Under the pieces are notes generated by a model. The model searched no databases and was not told where the DNA came from. It saw only the letters and a program-made list of their open reading frames with translations. This document shows positions 33,386-42,700 of a stretch of DNA of 64,000 nucleotides, in pieces (positions within the stretch are counted from its first letter, which is position 1; every line of letters starts with the position of its first letter). The stretch is from an uncultured Paraprevotella sp. (GTDB lineage Bacteria; Bacteroidota; Bacteroidia; Bacteroidales; Bacteroidaceae). Location of the stretch: positions 62,001 to 126,000 of the forward strand of contig CALULA010000007.1 of NCBI GenBank assembly GCA_944321365.1, read 5' to 3'. The translations under genes were made by a program, and so were the position numbers.

Positions 33386-35321
33386 TCCGTTTGGGATTTG
33401 TGTTTTTTCTCTCACGAAAAGTTGCTCTGCCGAACAGCTTGTCCGTCAGATCTGTCCGTCCTATGCGGCGCAATTCCGCCTGTATCTTCTGACGTTCTTC
33501 CGGCTTATACCAGAAAAAGAACATGCGTTGTGCCAGCTTTTCTTTTGGAGTACGTGCACTGTATACCGGTTCGAGGATGTAGGGGTGATAACCTGTTGCC
33601 CATGTTTCGGTGCTGACAGTCATAGGAGTGGGCGTGAAGTCCTGCACTTGTTCCAAATGAAAGTCCATATCTTTGGTCAGTACGGCCAGTTCTGCCATGT
33701 CTTCTTCCGTGCAGCCCGGATGACTGCTGATGAAATAAGGGATGATTTGCTGTCTCAGTCCCGCCTCGTTGTTGATACGGTCAAAGATGGACTTGAACTG
33801 TCTGAAAAGCAGGAAAGAAGGTTTCCGCATCAGACGGAGCACACGGTCTGACGTATGTTCCGGGGCCACTTTCAGGCGTCCGCTGACGTGTCGGGTGATG
33901 AGTTCGCGCGTGTAGTCCCTGTTGGCCTTGTTTATGTGTTCGTCCTTGGTGTCGTGCAGCAGTAGGTCATAGCGCACACCGCTTCCGATGTAGCTGTGCT
34001 TCACTTCCGGCAGGGCGTCCACCGCGCGGTAAATGTCCAGCAGAGCGGAATGATCTGTGTTCAGATTCGGACAGATGGCCGGGTGTATGCACGAGGGGCG
34101 TCTGCATTTTTTGCAGATGTCTTGGTCTTTCCCTCTCATGCCGTACATGTTGGCCGATGGTCCTCCCAAGTCGGACAAGGTTCCTTTAAAGTCCGGCATC
34201 CGTGTGATTTGCCGGACCTCGCGGAGAATGCTCTCCTTGCTGCGGTTCACGATGAACTTGCCCTGATGGGCCGATATGGTACAAAAGGCGCAGCCGCCGA
34301 AACACCCCCGGTGCAGATTGACGGAGAACTTGATCATTTCATAGGCCGGTATGCGCTTGCCTTTGTATTTAGGGTGCGGCATGCGGGTGTAAGGCTGGTC
34401 GAACGAACGGTCTATTTCTTCCTGGCTCATGGGCGGATAGGGCGGATTGACTACCACATAGCGTCCGGCTGTGGGCTGTATGATGCGCCTGGCCTGCCAT
34501 TGATTGCTTTCTTCTTCTATATGGCGGAAGTTCTCGGCCTGCGCTTTCATGTCTTGCAGACAGATTTCATGGGCATGCAGGACTATGTCATTCGCGCTGA
34601 TGCCGCCGGGAATGTCTTCCTTATTATATAGAGTTACTGTCTGTGGCAGGCAAGGGCCGTTGGCGATGACTTCCCTGAATAGGGTCGTGCTGGCACAGGC
34701 CGTGCCGTCGGGAGCGTAGTCCGGCATGCCGTTGCCTGTTTCGATGGCTTCGTTCAGACGGTCGGAAAGTTCCACTACTGCTTTTTCGCCCATGCCGTAG
34801 ATTATCATGTCGGCACCGCTGTCGCACAAGATGCACGGCATGAGTTTTTCTTTCCAATAGTCGTAGTGAGTCAGACGTCGCAGCGATGCCTCTATTCCTC
34901 CGAGTATCACCGGGACATCCGGATAGAGCTGTTTCAGAATGCGGGTATACACGATGGTGGGATATTCCGGACGCATGTCATGCCGTCCGTCCGGTGAATA
35001 GGCATCTTCGCTGCGCAACCTGCGGTTGGCCGTGTATTTGTTGACCATGGAATCCATGCAGCCCGGAGCCACACCGAACCACAGACGCGGGCGTCCCAGC
35101 TTCTTGAAGTCGCGGAAGTCGCCGTGCCAGTCAGGCTGTGGTACGATGGCCACGCGGTAACCGGCAGCTTCCAGCGTGCGGCCGATGACGGCGGCTCCGA
35201 AAGACGGATGATCCACATAGGCGTCGGCGCTGAAGAGAATGATGTCTGCAGCGTCCCACCCCCGCAGTTCCATCTCTTTTTTTGTCGTGGGCAGCCAGTC
35301 GGTCAGGCGAAGTTCTTTCAT
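33309..35321 (-). CDS. YgiQ-family radical SAM protein
   Basis: 670 aa from ATG 35321; the start MKELRLTDWLPTTKKEM matches the family. Residues about 338-346 carry the radical-SAM cluster motif GCFGGCAFC (CxxxCxxC). N-terminal B12-binding-like region (PSFGAAVIGRTLEAAGYRV), GGIEASLRRLTHYDYW, and the C-terminal YHPYILEPVYSARTPKEKL are hallmarks of YgiQ (UPF0313). The biochemical reaction is unknown. The last 28 residues form a basic tail (KNTNPKRNESDDMFPKRKKH) whose DNA also encodes the start of the PP2C-like protein. Confidence 0.93.
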   Translation of the reverse strand: MKELRLTDWLPTTKKEMELRGWDAADIILFSADAYVDHPSFGAAVIGRTLEAAGYRVAIVPQPDWHGDFRDFKKLGRPRLWFGVAPGCMDSMVNKYTANRRLRSEDAYSPDGRHDMRPEYPTIVYTRILKQLYPDVPVILGGIEASLRRLTHYDYWKEKLMPCILCDSGADMIIYGMGEKAVVELSDRLNEAIETGNGMPDYAPDGTACASTTLFREVIANGPCLPQTVTLYNKEDIPGGISANDIVLHAHEICLQDMKAQAENFRHIEEESNQWQARRIIQPTAGRYVVVNPPYPPMSQEEIDRSFDQPYTRMPHPKYKGKRIPAYEMIKFSVNLHRGCFGGCAFCTISAHQGKFIVNRSKESILREVRQITRMPDFKGTLSDLGGPSANMYGMRGKDQDICKKCRRPSCIHPAICPNLNTDHSALLDIYRAVDALPEVKHSYIGSGVRYDLLLHDTKDEHINKANRDYTRELITRHVSGRLKVAPEHTSDRVLRLMRKPSFLLFRQFKSIFDRINNEAGLRQQIIPYFISSHPGCTEEDMAELAVLTKDMDFHLEQVQDFTPTPMTVSTETWATGYHPYILEPVYSARTPKEKLAQRMFFFWYKPEERQKIQAELRRIGRTDLTDKLFGRATFRERKNTNPKRNESDDMFPKRKKHGGHLRGRHRGDR

Positions 35322-35341
35322 CGTACTGTCTGTTTGAACTG

Positions 35342-35671
35342 TTATTCTGTTGCTGTGTTTGCCGGCTCCTGATCTGCATGTTGTGCCGTCCATGTGGCGT
35401 AAAGTTGCACCAGACGGCTTAGTCCGAATGCCTTCATGTTGTCGTGGAACAGTACGTTCTGGCAGAGATCCACCAGGTCTTTCCGCTCTTCCGGACAGGC
35501 TTCGATGAGAGAACGTGCGTTCAGTCGCAGCTTTTCCAGCACCATTTCATCGATGATGCCGTTGCTGTCCACTAAGTGTTCAAAGAGGGCATACTTCTTT
35601 ATGGTTTCCAGTTGGGTGTCGCTGACGCTCATTTGGCGTGTGCCTTTGGCATTTGTCTGTATTTCGTACAT
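35342..35671 (-). CDS. Conserved hypothetical protein, 109 aa
   Basis: Predicted all-helical cytosolic protein; no signal, membrane span or motif recognised. Sequence includes LETIKKYALFEHLVDSNGII and DLVDLCQNVLFHDNMKAFG. It precedes ygiQ by 20 nt and has a -7 box 30 nt upstream, so it heads the operon hypothetical-ygiQ-PP2C-menA-ettA-yciH. A second Met 13 residues in is a possible start. Confidence 0.78.
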   Translation of the reverse strand: MYEIQTNAKGTRQMSVSDTQLETIKKYALFEHLVDSNGIIDEMVLEKLRLNARSLIEACPEERKDLVDLCQNVLFHDNMKAFGLSRLVQLYATWTAQHADQEPANTATE

Positions 35672-35700
35672 GTCTTTGATGTGTTATGGATGATACAAAT

Positions 35701-35709
35701 GCAAAGTTA
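35701..35709 (-). promoter_or_regulatory. -7 box TAACTTTGC for the ygiQ-menA-ettA operon
   Basis: The minus strand reads TAACTTTGC 30 nt before the 35671 start. No clear -33. Confidence 0.65.
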
Positions 35710-35810
35710 AGAAAAAAGCGGTAAACTCAAATGGAAATGCGTCAGTATAGTTGGCAGAAGCGGAGCGTGAGAGGCACTTTCCGGAGGCGGACGGCTGATT
35801 CGTTTTTGTG

Positions 35811-35898
35811 ATGCGCAAGAACGGTCCGGGTGTTGCGGAAAGAATGTCTCGTTTATGCGCAAGAACGGTCGTGGTCTTGCGCATAAACGGAGCGGGGC
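35811..35898. repeat. 22-nt phased array E (4 units)
   Basis: Centres at 35813 (GCGC), 35835 (GCGG), 35857 (GCGC) and 35879 (GCGC), each 22 nt apart. Cores: ATGCGCAA, TTGCGGAA, ATGCGCAA, TTGCGCAT. Three units share AACGG directly after the core. It lies just after the stop of the golvesin-domain gene. Confidence 0.88.
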
Positions 35899-35916
35899 AC
35901 CAGGACGTCTGTCTGT

Positions 35917-38817
35917 CTATCGGTTCAGCAGGAATGTCAGGAATGCGTTCATGACCTTGTCGCGGTCGGCCGCATATTTGATGCATTCAAAGGGGAATCC
36001 CAGCGTTATGGCCCGATAGGAGTCGCCCTGATAAGCAACGGCGGCCGACTGGTTGAGTGGTGTGTAGAGCAGTGTGGAGAAAGCCGGAGCCGCAGGCATC
36101 AGGCAGTCGGCGTGTGTGACGGCATAATGCTTGTCGTTCAGCGACGTGAACAGATGCAGGTTGGTGTTCATGCCGGTGGCTTGTGCGTACTCGTCCAATA
36201 TGACTGGTGCATAAGCCTCTACCTTCAGCGTGTTGCGCAGGAAGTCGAGAGCCTCTTTGGTTTTCTGGTCTCTGGCGACGTAGGCACCGCTGACCAGCAG
36301 ACTGCCTCTCATGCGGGTGAATTCCTGCAAGGCGTTGCAGAGCGCAGGCGTCAGTGAAGGGTAAGGTCGGGAGCTGTATCCGTCGTTTTTCTGCAGGCCC
36401 AGGATGAGATCCACGATATTGTAGTCGTTGAGGTCTACCTGTTGCATTTCTACAGCCGAGCGGGAGGCGGAGGCAAAGGAACAGTTGCCTGCCGTGGCGA
36501 TGGCCTCGCCGTGCAGTCTGCTGTGGTCGAATGTGTTGCCAATCTGCATTTTCCCTTCCAGTTCGTTGCCGCTGAATCCCCAGTCGGCCTTCGGCGTGTG
36601 TGCGGTATCGAATATGAGTTGCCTGCCGCAGAATCCCGGAGTCTTCCGGTAGGGCACGCCTTCGTCTGAGGAGAAGTCGAATCCGCGTGTGGAGTCAGTC
36701 CAGATCACCTGTGGGCCGGCCACGCGCTGGAATCCATCGATGATGAGGACGTTGGCCTTGGCGCTTCTGGCTATCATGGCCGAAAGCTCTTCCGAAGGAA
36801 AGCTTATTCCGCCGTCGTTGGCGGCACAGACCTTGAATGAATAGATGACATTCTCTTCGGCTTTCAGCCTGAAGTGCGGTTCGTCGACCCATGTGCCGTT
36901 GTCGAAGTCTTTCTCTCCCTGCCGGGTATAGACGACATATCCTTTGGGCTTGGCCGATGGTTCCAGCACGTCCTTCTGCGGCAGCCAGGTGAGAAATATC
37001 TCTTTTTCTTCCTCGTCGATTTGTGTCTGAAACGCGGCGACGGGCAGGGGCTGAACGACATAGCCGGTTTCGTGCTGGGCGGAAGTATACTTCAGGATGC
37101 CTTTGTATATGGCACGCGCCAGGTCGAATTTGAAAGCCGGATCGTGTCCCAGCGTCAGGTCGCGGAAGTTCTGGTGGGAAAGCATTTCCAGAATCATGGA
37201 AGGGATCTGCGGCTCGCGGGTCTCGCTGTAGTTGCGGTCGAACATCTGCCGGCGTTTCCATTTGGAGTACAGGTGTGTCAGGTCATGGTCCACTTGGGTC
37301 ATGACCAGGTCGCACAGATCGCGCGATGTCAGCCGTGAAAGTCCGGCGGGCAGCAGGCCGTCATTGAAATCCGTAGTGTAGATGCCTAATGTTCCGATAT
37401 ACGTGCTGTCGGGGGCTATGCCGGCATCGGAATGCAGGGCGATGGCCATTTCCATGGGGACGTGCAGTCCGCTGTCGGCTGGGAGATAAGTTGATCCGCC
37501 CGCCAGATAATTGGTCATGAACGAACGGACGTTGATGTCGTCGCCATAGTCGTTAGTGCCGTTTTTGCTGCTGTATATGGCGTATGGCATGCCGCTCCAT
37601 TGGGCGGAGTAGCGTGCTCCTTCCAGATATCTGGGCATGCCGCTTGTGGTTTCCTGCAGGGAATCTCCGCGTGCGATGTTGCCCATGCCGCCTCCGAAAC
37701 GGACGGCGTCGGCAGTGATGACGCCCCGGTGTTTGCTTTGGTTGACCAGACTGACATAGTTGTTTTCCGGCTGGTCCGGTTCAAAATGGAATGTTCCCAG
37801 ATAGACCCATGTGTGGCTACCCATTTGCTGGTTGACTTTGAATGTCGTGGTTATGCCACAGTGACGGACGGTGTATTGTGCATCGGGCACACTGGTGGGC
37901 AAGGTGGCGTAGGACACGTAAACGGCATATTGTCCGGCTTCGGGTATGTCGGGCGTCCAGCGAATCTGCGATGCCAGGCTTTTCTTGTCTACGGCATACG
38001 CCATGCGGTACGTTCCGTCCGTGAAAGGATTGTCGCCGTCGAGATACACTGTCTTGCGGTGGGCAAAACCGGTTGTTCCTGTTTCCCACTTCATTTTCCC
38101 GTTCCGCTCCGTATAGCTTCCTCCTTGCTGCGGCAGGTCGTTGTCTACGATGGCTTCATGTGGTTGCCAGTCGCGTTCGCGTGGAGTGAAAACATAGGCT
38201 CCGGCATTCTCCAGCATGGGAATGAGAAAGGGCACGACGATGGTCTGTGTGAATAAGTCTTCTGTCGTACAATACAGATAAGGACGTTGCCAGGCCCAGG
38301 CTTTCTTTTCGTTCTTGTAGTAACGTCCGTGGCTGGCCCATACCGACAGGTGGCGTTTTTGCAGTCCGCTGGTTATATGGTATGGGCATTGCTGTCTTTC
38401 TACCCATGGAGCACCGTTGTACAAGGCCGTCTTCCACAGTTTGTTCAGCCTGGGGCGGCCGGTGTGTATGTCTGTTATCAGCTGCTCGATAGGCGTACCG
38501 TTGCCGTAGATGATGAGTTGGTAGGTATCGTAAGGTGCGGGTAACAGTGCGCTGACATTCCGGTAAATCTCGTCTACTTTCGCGGCGGAGAAAGATTGTC
38601 CGGCAAACAATTCGTTCACGTATATTTCAGCCGTCTTGTTGTCGGTGTCCACATTGACCCGCTCTATCCGGCAACGGTCTTTGTCGGTGGTATAGGAAGT
38701 CTGGTAGTTGGAGAAGTAGTCTCCAGCCCGCGATTTGATTACACTTTCTTCATCTTGCGCATGACAGAAAACGCTCAGCAGGAACAGTCCTGCCAACCAC
38801 ATAGATCTTCCTTTCAT
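35917..38817 (-). CDS. Secreted golvesin-domain / amidase-like protein (often annotated xanthan lyase)
   Basis: 966 aa from ATG 38817, with a signal peptide (WLAGLFLLSVFCHAQ). Order: N-terminal region to about 230; a golvesin-type beta domain (about 255-385, with YTVRHCGITTTFKVNQQMGS and GVITADAVRFGGG); an Amidase_3-like zone (about 395-560) with EMAIALHSDAGIAPDSTYIG and DLVMTQVDHDL; a fibronectin III-like domain (FLTWLPQKDVLEPSAKPKGY); and a C-terminal alpha/beta domain. Homologues are called xanthan lyase or N-acetylmuramoyl-L-alanine amidase; neither activity is shown here. The acyltransferase gene ends 7 nt before it. Confidence 0.82.
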   Translation of the reverse strand: MKGRSMWLAGLFLLSVFCHAQDEESVIKSRAGDYFSNYQTSYTTDKDRCRIERVNVDTDNKTAEIYVNELFAGQSFSAAKVDEIYRNVSALLPAPYDTYQLIIYGNGTPIEQLITDIHTGRPRLNKLWKTALYNGAPWVERQQCPYHITSGLQKRHLSVWASHGRYYKNEKKAWAWQRPYLYCTTEDLFTQTIVVPFLIPMLENAGAYVFTPRERDWQPHEAIVDNDLPQQGGSYTERNGKMKWETGTTGFAHRKTVYLDGDNPFTDGTYRMAYAVDKKSLASQIRWTPDIPEAGQYAVYVSYATLPTSVPDAQYTVRHCGITTTFKVNQQMGSHTWVYLGTFHFEPDQPENNYVSLVNQSKHRGVITADAVRFGGGMGNIARGDSLQETTSGMPRYLEGARYSAQWSGMPYAIYSSKNGTNDYGDDINVRSFMTNYLAGGSTYLPADSGLHVPMEMAIALHSDAGIAPDSTYIGTLGIYTTDFNDGLLPAGLSRLTSRDLCDLVMTQVDHDLTHLYSKWKRRQMFDRNYSETREPQIPSMILEMLSHQNFRDLTLGHDPAFKFDLARAIYKGILKYTSAQHETGYVVQPLPVAAFQTQIDEEEKEIFLTWLPQKDVLEPSAKPKGYVVYTRQGEKDFDNGTWVDEPHFRLKAEENVIYSFKVCAANDGGISFPSEELSAMIARSAKANVLIIDGFQRVAGPQVIWTDSTRGFDFSSDEGVPYRKTPGFCGRQLIFDTAHTPKADWGFSGNELEGKMQIGNTFDHSRLHGEAIATAGNCSFASASRSAVEMQQVDLNDYNIVDLILGLQKNDGYSSRPYPSLTPALCNALQEFTRMRGSLLVSGAYVARDQKTKEALDFLRNTLKVEAYAPVILDEYAQATGMNTNLHLFTSLNDKHYAVTHADCLMPAAPAFSTLLYTPLNQSAAVAYQGDSYRAITLGFPFECIKYAADRDKVMNAFLTFLLNR

Positions 38818-38824
38818 GTCTGTC

Positions 38825-39379
38825 TCATATTTTACCGGTGGCGAACTTTTCAGGATGCCGGCCGGTGAAGTCCTTGAAATAAGTCTTGATGTCGCGCATC
38901 TGACGGTCAACGTCTCCGTCGGGGATAATCATTTGCGTGCACCGGATCTTTTTGGACGGATAGTCTGCGCCGAATAGCAGGATAGGGATTCCGGCTTTCA
39001 GCGCGATGTAGTAAAATCCTTTTTTCCATTCTTCCGTTCGTGAGCGAGTTCCTTCGGGAGTAACACACAAATGGAATTCTTTTCGTGCGGAGGCTATTTG
39101 GGCCAGACGGTCGGTCATACTCGTTTTTTTATCCCGGCAGACCGGGATTCCCCCCAAGCTGCGCATCAGTATTCCTAACGGCCAGAAGAACCATTCCTTT
39201 TTCATCAGGAAATCGCACCGGAAACCTGTGGCCCGGCTGTAGAGCAATCCAAGGATAAAGTCAAAGTTACTTGTATGAGGAGCAAGTGCGATGACGTACT
39301 TGTCGCCCATCGGTACGGTTACCACAGCTTTCCATCCCATCAGTTTGAACAGGATGAAACTGCACAGACGTTTTATCAT
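38825..39379 (-). CDS. Lysophospholipid acyltransferase-family protein
   Basis: 184-aa member of the PlsC-like family. HxxxxD motif APHTSNFDFILGLLY, block III VTPEGTRSRTEEWKKGFYYIA and GIPILLFGADYPSKKI. Shorter than PlsC (about 240 aa) and closer to the Bacteroidetes glycerol acyltransferase subgroup. Acyl acceptor unknown. It begins where the upstream small gene stops (no gap). Confidence 0.88.
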   Translation of the reverse strand: MIKRLCSFILFKLMGWKAVVTVPMGDKYVIALAPHTSNFDFILGLLYSRATGFRCDFLMKKEWFFWPLGILMRSLGGIPVCRDKKTSMTDRLAQIASARKEFHLCVTPEGTRSRTEEWKKGFYYIALKAGIPILLFGADYPSKKIRCTQMIIPDGDVDRQMRDIKTYFKDFTGRHPEKFATGKI

Positions 39380-39649
39380 TTAGCAAAGTTGGGTAAGAAT
39401 ATTGGAGATGTCTTCAACCTGTGCGTTGAAGTCTTTGTGCAATTGAGCGTAGAATTTTTTGGTATTTCCTGGTTCTGTATGGCTGATTCTGCTGATGAAT
39501 TCGTCTTGCATCAGCAAGATTCTCTTCATGATGTTGTCCACATCGGCCTGGTTGACGTCCAGTTTGTAGCTCATAAGTGCCACACATTCTGCAAACAGTT
39601 CGCTGCAGATGTAGTTGATGTTCTTTTTCAGTATCCTTCTTTTTGCCAT
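39380..39649 (-). CDS. Conserved small helical protein, 89 aa
   Basis: Basic start (MAKRRILKKNINYICSELFA) then helical sequence without membrane spans. It is conserved in Bacteroides from memory; no function known. First gene of the run with the acyltransferase and golvesin protein; stop codon abuts the next start. A -7 box lies 34 nt upstream. Confidence 0.8.
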   Translation of the reverse strand: MAKRRILKKNINYICSELFAECVALMSYKLDVNQADVDNIMKRILLMQDEFISRISHTEPGNTKKFYAQLHKDFNAQVEDISNILTQLC

Positions 39650-39682
39650 GATTCGTACATTTAATCAAGTGTCTAACGTGAA

Positions 39683-39690
39683 CAAAGATA
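39683..39690 (-). promoter_or_regulatory. -7 box TATCTTTG for the small protein/acyltransferase/golvesin unit
   Basis: The minus strand reads TATCTTTG. It is back to back with the HTCS promoter about 45 nt away. Confidence 0.6.
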
Positions 39691-39707
39691 AACAAAGTTG
39701 GCGAGAG

Positions 39708-39741
39708 TTTGAAATTTTAAGCGTATAAAATCGTATCTTTA
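39708..39741 (+). promoter_or_regulatory. Promoter of the HTCS gene
   Basis: TTTG (39708-39711) is 22 nt upstream of TATCTTTA (39734-39741, one mismatch to TAnnTTTG). The HTCS ATG follows 18 nt later. Confidence 0.55.
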
Positions 39742-39759
39742 CATCCAAAAAGAAAGTTA

Positions 39760-42700
39760 ATGAACGGGATGAGGTCGCTTTTAGTGGTGCTGTGCAGCTG
39801 TTGCCTTTCGGCAAAGACGTCGGCGCAGGAGGTGCTATATACCGAGTTGCCTACGCAGAAGCTGTTGCCGGTTGCCCACATACACCGTGTGTTGCAGGAC
39901 CGTGAGGGGTACATGTGGTATGCTACAGAAGGCGGGGGATTGTGCCGTGACGATGGTTACAGGATAGATGTGTTCCGTTCGGATGCCCGTTCGCCGCATC
40001 TGTTGGGCAGCAATACGCTCACCTGTCTGGCTGAAGACAGCACGGACCGTATCTGGATAGGAACGACGGAAGGGCTGTACAGACTGGACAAATCTGATTA
40101 CCATATAGAGCCTGCAGGCAGGGGAACGCGGCTGGACGGACGGCGGACAGATGCCGTGATGACGGCTTCCGACGGGACTGTATGGACAGCGTCTTCCGGA
40201 CGTATCTATCATTTTTCGGCGCGGGATGAGCTGTTGGGCGAATTCCCTTCGGTATGGAACGGGCATGATGTGCTGGTGGCCGGTTTTTATGAGGACCGTC
40301 ATCATCGGATATGGGTCGTGCAATGGCAGGGAGGATTGTTGCGTTATGAAGCCGGCAAACGGCAGATGACGGCCTGTTCATGGCCTTGCGATGCTTCTCC
40401 CGGCATGATGGTGGAGGACAGCGCGAATCATTGTTTCTATATAGGTACGTGGGGAAGGGGGATTGTCACCTATCGTCCGGCTGCCGCTAATGGAGAAGCG
40501 CAACTGGAGTATCAGGCGTCCACTTATGCCGGAGACGGACAGTCGCGTGTGCTCGGCATGCATTGGGACGAGCGGCGGCGTGTGCTTTGGACGGCGTCAC
40601 TGGACGACCTTTATGCTTATGAGGTGCATGGCGACACGCTGTTACCGGCTGACCTTTCCGGATTCTTGCCCGAAGGGAAGAAGATTCTGGACCAGCCGGC
40701 ATCCGATAAATGGGGCAACATCTGGATTCCCGGCTATTCTCCGCACACCTTCATCCTGTCTGAACAGCAAAATCGTGTCCGTCGTGACCCTGTGCGTCCC
40801 ATGCGTGATGCGACGGGCTATCCGGTGATGGTGGACCGTATTGTGGATGACGGAGAGGGGTATTGGATATGGCAGGGCCGCACACGCCTGTCTTATTATT
40901 CGCCTGTACGTGGAGGGCATATCTGGATGATGTCGGAACAGTCCGGAAGTGTAGGCCGTTACGTTTATGGTACTGCTATGGAAAAGTGTCGCCGTACGGC
41001 CGGAGTATGGGTGAGCAGCGGCATGCAGGTGGTGCGTGTATGGTGCGAGGGTGGCCGTTTCGATGCGCAGGCTGTCGTCCGTCTGCCCGAAGAAGGGAAC
41101 ACCGTGCATAAAATCGTTGAAGACGACAGCGGCAACTTATGGATAGCTACGGGGGCCGGCCTTTACCGTTATGCTGTCGGAGAGAGTAGCCTGAGGGGAA
41201 TATTCATGCCCCAAGGCGGTGTGAGGGATTTCCTTCTGTTGCCGGACGGCGGAATGTGTTGCGTGACCGGTACGGGGCGGCTGGTGCTCGTACGGAAGAA
41301 TGGTGCGGAACAGATATTGGGGGAAGGAGACGCTTATACGACTGTTGCCGACGACGGCAACGGCACACTTTGGGCGGCCACCTCTCAAGGTGAGGTCTAT
41401 GCTTACTCGCTTCGGGACGGGAAGTTGCGGTTGGAAAGGAATGCGGGAAATGCCAATGGCGATGCCGTCAAGGCTTTGGAAGCCGACAGCCGTGGACATG
41501 TCTGGATTCTGGCCGACCAGTATGTGAAAGAATACAGTCCGCACACGCGGTCTTTCCGTCTGTTGAGGAACGACGACCGCGAGATACACATGGATTATTT
41601 CCACACTCTCCGCCGTATGGGAGACAGTATCTGTATCGGCGGTATCGGAGCCTTCTGCAAGGTGGCGTCCTTTGACGAGCTGGACCGTCCGGCCTTGCCG
41701 GTACGTCCGGTTGTCTCTGCCTACGAGGTGGACGGCGTGCGTCATTTTGTTTCTCCGCGCTGTCCGCGGGTGGAATTCACGGCAGCGCAGGACAATGTTT
41801 CTTTCTTCTTCTCATCGCTGGACCATTTGCATGCCGGAAAGATCAGTTACGCCTACCGTCTGAAAGGGAGCGGAGGCGACTGGACCTATCTGCCTCAAGG
41901 AATCAATACGGTGACGTTCTACAATCTTGCGCCTGGTAATTATACTCTGGAACTGAAGGCTACCGATATGCACGGATGCTGGGGGCGGCCGCAGGAATGT
42001 CTTTCCCTGCACCGCCTGCCGCCATGGTATGCCACGTGGTGGGCCTATACCTTATATATAATGGCGGGTATAGCCCTGTCGGTCTCCTTTATCCGCCGGA
42101 TGCATCACAGACAACAGCAGAAAGTGGAAGAGCAGCTGACGCAAATGAAATTCCGTTTCTTTACGAACATGAGTCACGAACTGCGCACTCCGCTTACGCT
42201 GATCATCACTCCGCTGGGGAGTCTGCTGGAGACGGTGTCCGACAGTCGCCTGCGGCAGCAGCTGGAGGCTATTCACCGGCATGCCTGCGAACTGTTGGAG
42301 CAGATTAACCATCTGCTGGATTTCCGCAAGCTGGAGACCGGTGAGGAAAAGGCACATCTGCGCGAAGGGAGCATGGCGGACTTTGTCCGTTCTGTCTGCC
42401 GTAGCTTTGTGCCCTTGGCCGAAAGCAGGCAGATTAATTTTAATGTAGACCTGCCTTCAGCAGATATTTGTATGAGGTTCGACAAGGAAAAGATGCACCG
42501 CGTGTTGTATAACCTGTTGAGCAATGCTTTGAAATTCACTGAAAAAGGAGGTTCTGTGAAGGTAAGGCTCGAACGCATTCCGGGCCGGTCCGTGGTGCTT
42601 TCCGTACAAGACACCGGGTGCGGCATGTCGGCCGAGGAAGCCGGGCACGTATTCGACCGTTACTATCAGGGGAAGAAAGGGACGGAACAGACGGGAAGCG

